64,000 bases of DNA from Terriglobia bacterium (GTDB lineage: Bacteria > Acidobacteriota > Terriglobia > Bryobacterales > Bryobacteraceae): NCBI GenBank assembly GCA_021325235.1, contig JAJPHN010000013.1, positions 61,399 through 125,398 of the forward strand, written 5' to 3'. The first letter of the stretch is position 1, and every line of letters begins with the position of its first letter. Both the position numbers and the translations under genes were made by a program. Of this stretch, positions 19,587-27,431 are shown one piece after another. The notes beneath the pieces were generated by a model. It was not told the DNA's origin. It saw only the letters and a list, made by a program, of their open reading frames with translations, and ran no database searches.

Positions 19587-20360
19587 TTACTTCAACCAGG
19601 CCACCACCGATATCGGAAATCGGAATCGCAGTGCCCCATCGCTCTCGTACGCTTCGATCGAGAGACGATTCACGCCGATGTCCGCTCGCACGGAATGCCG
19701 GTACCGCTCGGCATTGGCTTCGGGTGGAAACGAGCCGGCGAGCAGTTCGTCCACGCTGACATCCAGCCGGTACGCGGCTTTCTCGTGAAGCCGGAGACCG
19801 AGCGCCTCGCCCATTCGAAGCAGCTCGGCAACTGGCAACGCGTGTGTATGTGAAGGATCGCGCAGCCGCTCGAGCTGATCGAAGTGGTCCGCAAGGGCCG
19901 CTTCCGGCGTCACGTCGGCCACCACCACACGTCCATGCGTGCGGCACACGCGCTTCATCTCGGCCAGCGCAGCTTTCGGTTCGAGCAGATGATGGAAGGA
20001 ATAGCGCGTCACCACGAGCGAAAAGGAATCGTTGTCGAAAGGAAGCGCATCCGCTTTGCCGAGCTGCCAGTTCACATTCGAGAGCTGTTTCCGTTGTTGC
20101 AACTGCCGCGCCTGGTCGAGCATGGCCGGGACCACATCGAGCCCGGTAACCTGCCGCGCAATTTCAGCCATGGCGCAGGCGACAATGCCCGGTCCGCACG
20201 CTACATCGAGGACCTCGTCTTCCGGTGCAACTTCGGCCGTCTCCAGCAGCACGCGAAGAGACTCCTCGGTTGAATGCGAGGGCGCCCGCGCAAACGGCTC
20301 GGCCTGCTTCGTGAATTGATCCAAAATCTGCCGCTCGTGTTCGGCTGGCGCGTTGTGCAT
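19587..20360 (-). CDS. SAM-dependent class I methyltransferase
   Basis: 257 residues from ATG 20360; a TTG 36 bases upstream would add 12 residues. SAM-binding motif I is EVLDVACGPGIVACAMA, acidic motif II is TGLDVVPAM, followed by GKADALPFDNDSFSLVVTRYSFHHL as in the UbiE/MenG and Methyltransf_11 family. The methyl acceptor is unknown. The C-terminal third (about 165-257) is less conserved and may cap the active site. It is divergent from the AraC-type regulator gene, with about 95 bp between starts, so the regulator may control it. Confidence 0.85.
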   Translation of the reverse strand: MHNAPAEHERQILDQFTKQAEPFARAPSHSTEESLRVLLETAEVAPEDEVLDVACGPGIVACAMAEIARQVTGLDVVPAMLDQARQLQQRKQLSNVNWQLGKADALPFDNDSFSLVVTRYSFHHLLEPKAALAEMKRVCRTHGRVVVADVTPEAALADHFDQLERLRDPSHTHALPVAELLRMGEALGLRLHEKAAYRLDVSVDELLAGSFPPEANAERYRHSVRADIGVNRLSIEAYESDGALRFRFPISVVAWLK

Positions 20361-20454
20361 ACGTCGAGTTTGGCCGATTCCCGCAGTTGTCCGCAATCAT
20401 TTCCGCGGCCAAAGATAGGCTTGCACCGGCCAAACTAGAATCGAAGAACAGCCG

Positions 20455-21267
20455 ATGCAGGAACTCGATTCCGCCAGCACGCTGGCGTTTATTCGCGACC
20501 TAGGGATTGAGAATGGCCGTATCTCGGCCTGCTCGTATGTGGACCGGAACGAGGCAGTGCGCTACGCCTGGCACACGCATTCCAAGCATCAGCTTTTGTA
20601 TGCGCTGCGCGGTACGCTGCAGCTCGAAGCCGCTGGCGCCCGTTATTTCTTGCCGGCGCAACGAGCTGCCTGGATCGCCGCGGGCACACCGCATCGCACA
20701 ACCGTAGCTGGCGCAAGCGGCATCAGCGTCTATTTCCACCCACGTTTGATCGCCTGGCAGGGTACTCCCGTGCGCGTGATCGCACCTTCGCCATTGCTGC
20801 GCGAGATGGTGAGAGGCGCGTACCGCTGGCCCGCACACAGCAAAGGTGGAGAAGCTGTGCGCCGCGCGTACTTCCGTACTCTGGCGCTGCTCTTCCGCGA
20901 ATGGCTGGAAACGCCTTTGCCGTTTTCGCTGCCCGAAACCGACGATCCGGCGCTCGGGCGCGCCATTGCGTTCACGATGGCAAATCTCGACAAGGCCGGC
21001 GCTCTTTCCGCCAGTGCCGCCGCGCTCATGTCCGAGCGCAGTTTCCGCCGCCATTTCAAGGAATCGCTCGGCCTCTGCTGGCGCGAGTATCTGCTCAAAG
21101 CCCGCATGCTCCGCGCGATGGAATTGCTGAGCGGGGACGATCGCACGATCGCGCAGATTGCGAGCGAGGTCGGCTTCGAGAGTGCCGGCGGGTTCGCACA
21201 CGCCTTTTCGCGGTTCACCAACGAATCGCCGGCCGAGTTCCGCAGACGCGTTCGCGAAATCAGCTAA
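20455..21267 (+). CDS. AraC-family transcriptional regulator
   Basis: 270 residues. The N-terminal cupin-like sensor domain (about 30-100) contains HTHSKHQLLYALRGTLQLE and a RYFLPAQRAAWIAAGTPH segment typical of RmlC-like AraC regulators. The C-terminal domain (about 165-268) has two helix-turn-helix units: ASAAALMSERSFRRHFKE and IAQIASEVGFESAGGFAHAF. Ligand unknown. It is divergent from the methyltransferase and followed immediately (3 bp) by the convergent lipoprotein gene. Confidence 0.9.
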   Translation: MQELDSASTLAFIRDLGIENGRISACSYVDRNEAVRYAWHTHSKHQLLYALRGTLQLEAAGARYFLPAQRAAWIAAGTPHRTTVAGASGISVYFHPRLIAWQGTPVRVIAPSPLLREMVRGAYRWPAHSKGGEAVRRAYFRTLALLFREWLETPLPFSLPETDDPALGRAIAFTMANLDKAGALSASAAALMSERSFRRHFKESLGLCWREYLLKARMLRAMELLSGDDRTIAQIASEVGFESAGGFAHAFSRFTNESPAEFRRRVREIS

Positions 21268-21270
21268 GGC

Positions 21271-21879
21271 TCAGTTGCTCTCGCCCGCTTTCTGCGGCCG
21301 CACAGCAATCCCGGCTGGAACCCAGGTGCAGAACACGTCGCGCACCATCTCGCACGCTTGCGGATCATCCTTGAGCCGCGTGGTGAATCGCGCAAGCATC
21401 TGCCGGTCGCCGGCCCCGATGATCGCCATGTTGTGATCCGCGCGGCTGCTGCGAATCAGATAGAGCAGCCGCACATACTGTGCTTTTTCGGGTAGTGGAA
21501 AGGGAAGCTGAGGCGCCTGTTGCTCGGGCGTGCTCTTGCCATCTTTGCTAATTTCGGCGGAAGCAAACCGTAGCCGCACTCTTCCGCCGCGGCGTGCCTC
21601 AATCGCGTAGTACGAAGTTTCGTAACCGACGAGATTCGAAGCGGAGAGTGTGATGGTTGCTCCCTCAGTCCGCATCGCATCTAGCGAGGGTTGATAGCCG
21701 CCGTTTTTCAGCACCGGAACCAGAATCCGCAGCTGCCCTCCCGGCTTCAGATCCGTGTACGACATATCGGCCGGATTCACCACCGCGCCCGGCACATTGG
21801 TCGCTACGGGCGTTTTTCGACAAGCCGCGAGCAGCAGCAAAGCCGTAATGGCCAGACACGCAAATTTTCCGATGCTCAC
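21271..21879 (-). CDS. Putative lipoprotein of unknown function
   Basis: 202 residues from a GTG at 21879, chosen because it puts a clean lipobox at residues 17-20 (LAAC) after KFACLAITALLL. Upstream in-frame ATGs would give an implausibly long leader. The mature part begins RKTPVATNVPGAVVNPADMSYTDL and looks like a beta-rich envelope protein; no enzymatic motif is recognised. It should be processed by Lgt and LspA. It is divergent from the GH51 gene (85 bp between starts) and may share its regulation. Confidence 0.72.
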   Translation of the reverse strand: MSIGKFACLAITALLLLAACRKTPVATNVPGAVVNPADMSYTDLKPGGQLRILVPVLKNGGYQPSLDAMRTEGATITLSASNLVGYETSYYAIEARRGGRVRLRFASAEISKDGKSTPEQQAPQLPFPLPEKAQYVRLLYLIRSSRADHNMAIIGAGDRQMLARFTTRLKDDPQACEMVRDVFCTWVPAGIAVRPQKAGESN

Positions 21880-21964
21880 ATTCTGCACCAATGCGGGCTC
21901 AGACGTCTCCGCCCGCCTTACCGTTTCCGAAACAAACGGCTGTGATGTACTTATATTTCGCTCC

Positions 21965-23980
21965 ATGCTCCTATCGAAATTTGCCGCGCTCGCGGCGCTC
22001 TTCTGCGGAACGCTTTCCGCTGCAACCATCCAGATCAGCGTCGATGCTGCGCAGCCGGCTTCCTACGAAATTCCGCGCACCATCTTCGGCACCTTCCTCG
22101 AGCCGATCGGCAACTCCACATATAACGGTCTCTGGGCTGAGATTCTGCAGAACCCGAGTCTCGAAGAGAATCTCTGGAGTGCTGGTGCCGTCGAGCAGAT
22201 GCTTCATCAGCAGCCCGAACTCGCGCGCGCCTCGCAACTTGCCCTGCCGCTTCCCTGGGAGCCGCTCGACCCCAATCAGGGTAATCGCTACGAGCCGCGC
22301 TGGGGCGATGCCGCTAATTCCTGGCGTTCGCTTGCGATCTTCGGAGTGCCGGATCAGCCCACCGGTATCAAGCAGAGAGTCTATTTACCGGTGGAGCGCG
22401 AGCTGCAATATAACGTCAGCCTCTACGCCAAACATCTGAGCGGGCCCTCCGCGCTCACTATTTCTCTGCGCCGGCGCGAAGGCGATGCCGTGCTGGCCGA
22501 AGCGCAGATCGATGCCGCCGATACGAGCTGGAAAAAATACCAACAGACTCTCACCATTCCCGAAGGCAAACTCGAACCTCTCGAAGCGGCCGATTTTGTC
22601 GTGCAACTGAAAGGCGATGAGCGCGTCGAGGTCGATCAACTTTCGCTCATGCCTGCCGATGCGCTCGATGGCCTCGATCCCGATATGGTTCGCATGTCGA
22701 AGGAGATGCATACGCCGCTGGTGCGCTTTGGCGGCAACTATACATCCGCCTATCACTGGCGCGACGGCATCGGTCCGCGCGACAAACGCATCAGCATGCT
22801 CAATATTGCCTGGGGCGAGCCCGAACTGAATCAGTTCGGCACCGACGAGTTCCTCCACTACTGTCAGCTGATCGGCGCCGAGCCCCAGATCGCGCTCAAT
22901 CTCGGCAGCGGCACGCCACAGGAAGCAGCCGACTGGGTGCGCTACGTCGACGGGCACTGGCCCACACACGGCGGCTTGCTCTGGGAACTCGGCAACGAGC
23001 TCTGGGGCAACTGGAATCTGGGCTATCCCACACTTGCCGAACTTCCCGGACGCACCCACGCCTTCAGCGAAGCCGTTCGCGCGGTCGATCCGGAAGCGCG
23101 CCTGATTGCCACCGGCCAGGATCCGGACACTTATCAGAAATGGAATGCCGCGCAGCTCACGAATCCGCCCGGCACGTTTAACTTCTTATCCACGCATTTC
23201 GTCGTCACCACCGACCGGCTGGCCGATTCCCGCGTCTCCCGCGATCAGATGGCGCTCGATGGTTTCGCGCTGCCCGTCGAGCTCAGCCGTAAATTGCGCG
23301 CGATGCAGAAGCAGATCGACGATACACCCGGTTACCGCGATAAAGCGCATATCGCATTTACCGAATGGCTGTGGGTCTGCTGTGGCGGCCGCATGAGCGT
23401 GCCGAATGCTCCGCGCTGGGACAACATGGCCGGCGCGATGATTACCGGCGGCTTTCTCAACATGCTGATCGATAACGCCGATGTGGTGCCGGTTTCCGAC
23501 ATGACCGGGATCATTGAATTTGCCGGCATCTGGAAGAAGCGCGGCCGCGTTTTCGGAACACCTGCCTATTACGTCTTTCAACTCTACGCCGGGGCCGATA
23601 TAGACAAGCCCGTGCACATCAGCTCCGACTCGCCGCACTACGATGTGCATCGCGGCGTCACCCGCCTGCCCGACATTCCTGATGTCCCCTATCTCGACAT
23701 CACGGCCGCGCTGAACAAATCCGCCGACAAACTCACGCTCTTCTGCGTCAACCGCCACATCGAGGAAGACATTCCGGCCAATCTGTCGCTCAAAAGTTTC
23801 GCCGCCGCGGCCCACGCGGAGGTGGAAACGATTCAGTCCGACAGCATCTACGACGTCAACGACGAAGAAGATCCGAAAGCCATCACGCCAGTGCATCGCA
23901 GCATCAATCTCTCCGGCGGCGCTTTGCACTACACATTTCCACGCGCCAGCGTCACCCGTATCGAGCTGCGCAGGCGCTGA
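21965..23980 (+). CDS. Secreted GH51 alpha-L-arabinofuranosidase
   Basis: 671 residues from ATG 21965, which gives a signal peptide (LLSKFAALAALFCGTLSAA). In-frame sequence further upstream overlaps the lipoprotein gene and is rejected. The N-terminal part begins with the family segment IFGTFLEPIGNSTYNGLWAE and includes a carbohydrate-binding-like beta region. The TIM barrel carries the acid/base Glu345 in GNELWG and the nucleophile Glu467 in FTEWLWVCC, both family assignments. The C-terminal beta domain ends at about 671. It removes arabinofuranosyl residues from arabinan, arabinoxylan or arabinogalactan. The next gene starts 6 bp downstream. Confidence 0.92.
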   Translation: MLLSKFAALAALFCGTLSAATIQISVDAAQPASYEIPRTIFGTFLEPIGNSTYNGLWAEILQNPSLEENLWSAGAVEQMLHQQPELARASQLALPLPWEPLDPNQGNRYEPRWGDAANSWRSLAIFGVPDQPTGIKQRVYLPVERELQYNVSLYAKHLSGPSALTISLRRREGDAVLAEAQIDAADTSWKKYQQTLTIPEGKLEPLEAADFVVQLKGDERVEVDQLSLMPADALDGLDPDMVRMSKEMHTPLVRFGGNYTSAYHWRDGIGPRDKRISMLNIAWGEPELNQFGTDEFLHYCQLIGAEPQIALNLGSGTPQEAADWVRYVDGHWPTHGGLLWELGNELWGNWNLGYPTLAELPGRTHAFSEAVRAVDPEARLIATGQDPDTYQKWNAAQLTNPPGTFNFLSTHFVVTTDRLADSRVSRDQMALDGFALPVELSRKLRAMQKQIDDTPGYRDKAHIAFTEWLWVCCGGRMSVPNAPRWDNMAGAMITGGFLNMLIDNADVVPVSDMTGIIEFAGIWKKRGRVFGTPAYYVFQLYAGADIDKPVHISSDSPHYDVHRGVTRLPDIPDVPYLDITAALNKSADKLTLFCVNRHIEEDIPANLSLKSFAAAAHAEVETIQSDSIYDVNDEEDPKAITPVHRSINLSGGALHYTFPRASVTRIELRRR

Positions 23981-23986
23981 GCAGCG

Positions 23987-24772
23987 ATGCGAGCCGCGGC
24001 GATCCTCGCCGAAACCTGGCATCGTCCCTGGCCCTTGCCTTCGGGTGAGTGGATTCTGGCGATGCGCTGGACCGACCTGCTCTTCGCACACTGGCCCGTT
24101 CCCGCAAGCGACATCGCGCGCCTTCTTCCGCCCGGCCTCACGGTCGATACCTTCGACGGCAGCGGCTGGCTCGGCATCATCCCGTTCCGCATGGAGCAGG
24201 TGCAGCTGCGCGGCGCGCCTGTTCTGCCGGGCCAGCATCACTTCCTCGAAATGAACGTCCGCACCTACGTGCGCGAGCAGCACAGCGGGGATCCCGGAGT
24301 CTACTTTTTCTCGCTCGACACCAACAATTTTCCGTCCATGCTTGGCGCTCGCGCCTGGTACCGACTGCCCTACTACTGGGCACGTATGAACATCGCTGTC
24401 ATCCGCGGGAACATCGCCTATAACAGCCGCCGCCTGCTCTCAGGGCGTCCGGCGAATCTCTTCGTCCGCTATCGAGGCGCTGGGTTCGCGCACGCTCTGC
24501 CCTTTTCAAAGCCCGGTTCCATCGAACACTTCCTTACCGAGCGCTATGCGCTGTTCACGTTTTCAGGAGGCCGCATCATTCGCGGCGATATTCAGCACCG
24601 GCCCTGGATCCTCGAGCCCGCCGAAGCCGAGTTTGCACAGGCGAGCGTGGCAGCTGCCGAAGGTTTTTGTCTCCCCGCCACTGCTCCGCTACTGCATTTT
24701 TCCGAGTCTCAGGACATCCTCGCCTGGCCCCCGCGCATCGCTGTGCCTGAAGCGAAACGTTTGATACTCTGA
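23987..24772 (+). CDS. DUF2071 (YqjF-like) family protein
   Basis: 261 residues. The sequence MRWTDLLFAHWPVPASDIARLLP, followed by DGSGWLGIIPFRMEQVQLRG, FLEMNVRTYV and GVYFFSLDTNN, is the pattern of DUF2071/YqjF proteins, which have an acetoacetate-decarboxylase-like fold and no firmly known function. The characteristic WARM segment (YYWARMNI) is present. Length is normal for the family. It is probably cytoplasmic. It sits between the GH51 and phosphatase genes with 6 and 4 bp gaps, so all three are likely cotranscribed. Confidence 0.82.
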   Translation: MRAAAILAETWHRPWPLPSGEWILAMRWTDLLFAHWPVPASDIARLLPPGLTVDTFDGSGWLGIIPFRMEQVQLRGAPVLPGQHHFLEMNVRTYVREQHSGDPGVYFFSLDTNNFPSMLGARAWYRLPYYWARMNIAVIRGNIAYNSRRLLSGRPANLFVRYRGAGFAHALPFSKPGSIEHFLTERYALFTFSGGRIIRGDIQHRPWILEPAEAEFAQASVAAAEGFCLPATAPLLHFSESQDILAWPPRIAVPEAKRLIL

Positions 24773-24776
24773 GCGC

Positions 24777-26348
24777 GTGCTCCCTCTTCGCCGACTGGTG
24801 GTTGCCTCTGTTTTGCTCGGTTCGCTGCATCTTGCACCGGCGGCAGAGAAGACCAAACCGAAGCTGGTGGTCGCGATCATCATCGATCAGTTTCGCTACG
24901 ATTACCTGACCCGCTTCCGCACCGATTACCACAGCGGCATCGATCAGCTGCTCACCCACGGCGCCGACTTTACCAGCGCTTATTACGGCCAGGTGCCTAC
25001 GGTGACCGCGGTCGGGCACAGTATCTTTCTCTCGGGCGCCATGCCCGCCGTCAGCGGCATCATCGGCAACTCCTGGTACGATCGCGATTCGCATCAGGAA
25101 GTCACCAGCGTCTGCGACTGGACTCGCCAGATTGTCGGCGCGCCTCAACCGGAAAAGAAATCCGCCTGCACCGACGACGATCCCGCCTCGCCCGCGCGCC
25201 TGCTCGTCACCACACTCGGCGATGAACTGCGGCTCGCGCATCCCAACGCGAAAGTGATCGGCATCTCGCGAAAGGCACGCGCCGCCATCCTGCCCTCCGG
25301 CCACGCCGCCAATGGCGCGTTTTGGTTCGACGACGGAACCGGCAACTTCGTCACCAGCACCTTCTATATGAACCAGCTTCCGAAATGGGTGGAAGCGTTC
25401 AACGCGCGCAAACTTCCCGAAAAGTATGTGGATCGGCCCTGGCCCGGTTTCCCCAACTGGAAATTCCGCGCCGCTCCCGGCAGCAAGTCGCCTTTTTCCA
25501 AGCTCGATGCGAGCCCCTGGAGTAACGAGCTGATTGAAGCGCTTGCCGAGCAGGCCATCACCGGTGAGCAACTCGGACAGCGCGACGAAACGGATCTTCT
25601 CACCGTCTCCTTCTCGGCCAATGATGCGATCGGACACGCCGTGGGACCCTATGCGCCCGAGGTGAAAGATATGGCCATCCGCACCGACCAGCTGATCGGG
25701 AAACTATTCGCGCTGATCGATCAGAAAATCGGGATGCAGAATGTGATCGTAGTCTTGTCGGCGGACCACGGCGTCGCTCCTACGCCGCAGCAGAATGGAG
25801 CAGACAAGATTCCCGCCGGCTATCTTCCTTCCGGAATCGACGAAACAGTCGAAAACGCGCTCAATGAACGCTTCGGTAAACAGCAGTGGCTCGTTCCCGG
25901 CGGCGAAGGCGCGCTGTACTTCGACGACAATGCGCTACAGGCCAGCAAAGCGCATCCTGAGGAAGTGTTCGCCGTTGCCGCGCACGCGCTGCTCGCCAAT
26001 CCGCAGCTGCACATCGTTCGCGTCTATTCACGCACACAGCTCGAAGACGGCGTAGCCGGCGACTTCATCGCGCAGGCCGAGATGAACGGCTTCTTCCCTC
26101 GTCGCAGCCCGGATCTGAACCTGGTTTTCGATCCCGGTTATATGCCAGGTAAGCACGGCACCAGCCATTTCTCGCCCTACAATTACGATCGGCACGTGCC
26201 GGCCGTGTTCATGGGCCCGGGCATCAAGACGGGCCGCTACCCAGTGGCGATTCGACCCAATGACATCGCGCCCACTCTCGCCGATCTGCTCGATCTGCAG
26301 GCGCCCAGCGGCTCATCGGGCCGCGTACTTTCGGAGATGTATGAATAG
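24777..26348 (+). CDS. Secreted alkaline phosphatase superfamily protein (PafA-like)
   Basis: 523 residues from GTG 24777. A signal peptide (about 1-23) precedes VVAIIIDQFRYDYL, with metal-binding Asp37. PTVTAVGHS (residues 74-82) supplies the Thr nucleophile region of PafA-type phosphatases. Further metal-site motifs are SFSANDAIGHAVGP, LSADHGVAP and GKHGTSHF. The C-terminus is RPNDIAPTLADLLDLQAP, common to this superfamily. Likely role: broad phosphate-ester hydrolysis in the periplasm to obtain phosphate. A phosphodiesterase specificity cannot be excluded. Confidence 0.88.
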   Translation: MLPLRRLVVASVLLGSLHLAPAAEKTKPKLVVAIIIDQFRYDYLTRFRTDYHSGIDQLLTHGADFTSAYYGQVPTVTAVGHSIFLSGAMPAVSGIIGNSWYDRDSHQEVTSVCDWTRQIVGAPQPEKKSACTDDDPASPARLLVTTLGDELRLAHPNAKVIGISRKARAAILPSGHAANGAFWFDDGTGNFVTSTFYMNQLPKWVEAFNARKLPEKYVDRPWPGFPNWKFRAAPGSKSPFSKLDASPWSNELIEALAEQAITGEQLGQRDETDLLTVSFSANDAIGHAVGPYAPEVKDMAIRTDQLIGKLFALIDQKIGMQNVIVVLSADHGVAPTPQQNGADKIPAGYLPSGIDETVENALNERFGKQQWLVPGGEGALYFDDNALQASKAHPEEVFAVAAHALLANPQLHIVRVYSRTQLEDGVAGDFIAQAEMNGFFPRRSPDLNLVFDPGYMPGKHGTSHFSPYNYDRHVPAVFMGPGIKTGRYPVAIRPNDIAPTLADLLDLQAPSGSSGRVLSEMYE

Positions 26349-26355
26349 CCCGTTT

Positions 26356-26387
26356 GGCAAAATGCCGCTATAATGGTGGCAAATGCC
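26356..26387. promoter_or_regulatory. Two GGCA/TGCC palindromes flanking a TATAAT box: candidate toxin-antitoxin operator
   Basis: Inverted repeats GGCA-N3-TGCC at 26356-26366 and GGCA-N2-TGCC at 26378-26387 surround a perfect TATAAT at 26369-26374. The second palindrome covers the antitoxin start codon. This geometry would let the antitoxin or the toxin-antitoxin complex repress its own promoter, the usual mode in Xre/RES systems. No convincing -35 hexamer is visible. The sites are seen directly; repression is inference. Confidence 0.5.
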
Positions 26388-26847
26388 CCGCTCTCTCGAA
26401 AGCATGCTCCCGGACTCGCCGCCCGGTACCACTCGCTTCTATCGCCGCATTGAGGAAAAGCTCGGCGCCTCCGGCGTTCGTTCCGATCGGGATCTGGCGG
26501 GCCTGGTCGAAAAGCGCCTGCCGGCCAGTGCCGTGAAGGCTCTGGCGCGCGGCGGCCTCTCGGAAAGCGAAATCTATCAACTGGTGATTCCTCGCCGCAC
26601 GCTGGCCCATCGCGTTGCCAAACGTGAGGCGCTTTCGCAGGAAGAGTCCGACCGTGCTGTGCGGCTGGCACGCGTCACTGCCTTCGCCGAACAGGTCTTT
26701 GGCGATTCCGGGCGCGCCTGGCGCTGGCTGCGGCAGCCGAAAAAGCAGTTCACCGATCGCTCTCCGCTCGAAGTTTCGGGTACCGAAGCTGGCGCTCGCC
26801 TGGTGGAAGAGCTTCTTTATCAGATCGACGACGGCCTGGTCGCTTGA
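26383..26847 (+). CDS. Xre/MbcA/ParS-family antitoxin
   Basis: 154 residues. The N-terminal half contains a helix-turn-helix-like region (LSESEIYQLVIPRRTLAHRV). The C-terminal half has the DUF2384 toxin-binding domain: AEQVFGDSGRAWRWLRQPKKQF, then SPLEVSGTEAGARLVEELL. This architecture is that of type II antitoxins paired with RES-domain toxins. The stop overlaps the TTG start of the toxin by four bases (TTGA), the usual tight coupling. Candidate operator palindromes lie at its start. Confidence 0.9.
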   Translation: MPRSLESMLPDSPPGTTRFYRRIEEKLGASGVRSDRDLAGLVEKRLPASAVKALARGGLSESEIYQLVIPRRTLAHRVAKREALSQEESDRAVRLARVTAFAEQVFGDSGRAWRWLRQPKKQFTDRSPLEVSGTEAGARLVEELLYQIDDGLVA

Positions 26848-27308
26848 TCTTCTGGCGAATCAGCAACCATCTCACGCTCGACGGCCGCGGCGGTCTGCGA
26901 ACCTCGGCGCGCTGGCACTCGCGCGGCCATCGCATCGTCTATGCCTCGCCCAACCCGGCCACCGCTCTTCTCGAAGTGCTGGTCCACGCGGAAATCGACT
27001 TCAACGACCTGCCCGTCTCCTTCCGTTTTCTCGAAATCGAAGCTCCCGACCGCATCTCCTCTGAAACGCTCGCATTGGCAGCGCTCCCGCCCGGCTGGCA
27101 ATCGCACGCGGAGATTACGCAGGCGCTCGGCGACGAATGGCTCGCTTCTCGCCGCAGCGCTTTGCTGCTGGTGCCCTGCGTCATTGTGCCCGAAACCTGG
27201 AATATCCTCTTCAATCCACAGCATCCGGCAGCCGCGCAGATCACCATTCGCAAAGTGCATCGCCATCCCTTTGATCAGCGCCTCGCTGCAGCCGGCCGCG
27301 GCAGCTAA
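26844..27308 (+). CDS. RES-domain toxin
   Basis: 154 residues from TTG 26844, inside the antitoxin stop. RES-domain hallmarks are RWHSRGHRIVYAS and ATALLEVLVH; Arg23, Tyr33 and Glu44 occupy the positions of the catalytic triad of characterised RES toxins. These degrade cellular NAD+ (phosphorolysis or hydrolysis) and are neutralised by the Xre partner. The C-terminal PCVIVPETWNILFNPQHP, then NPxH-like and FDQRL, is also typical. All key residues are intact, so the toxin looks functional. Confidence 0.9.
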   Translation: MIFWRISNHLTLDGRGGLRTSARWHSRGHRIVYASPNPATALLEVLVHAEIDFNDLPVSFRFLEIEAPDRISSETLALAALPPGWQSHAEITQALGDEWLASRRSALLLVPCVIVPETWNILFNPQHPAAAQITIRKVHRHPFDQRLAAAGRGS

Positions 27309-27431
27309 AAGCGCCTCCAGATCGGACGCTTCACTGCCTCATCCCTTCCCGTTAGTCTTTCTCGTATAAAGGTATCTGCCTGCCTCAAAATTAAGTGCTA
27401 AAGTGGAAAACCTAGTTGGGGGAATAACCTT

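Noticed and set aside
23186..24283. 365-codon minus-strand frame across the GH51 and DUF2071 genes
   Set aside because: It spans two well-supported plus-strand genes and shows no family similarity.
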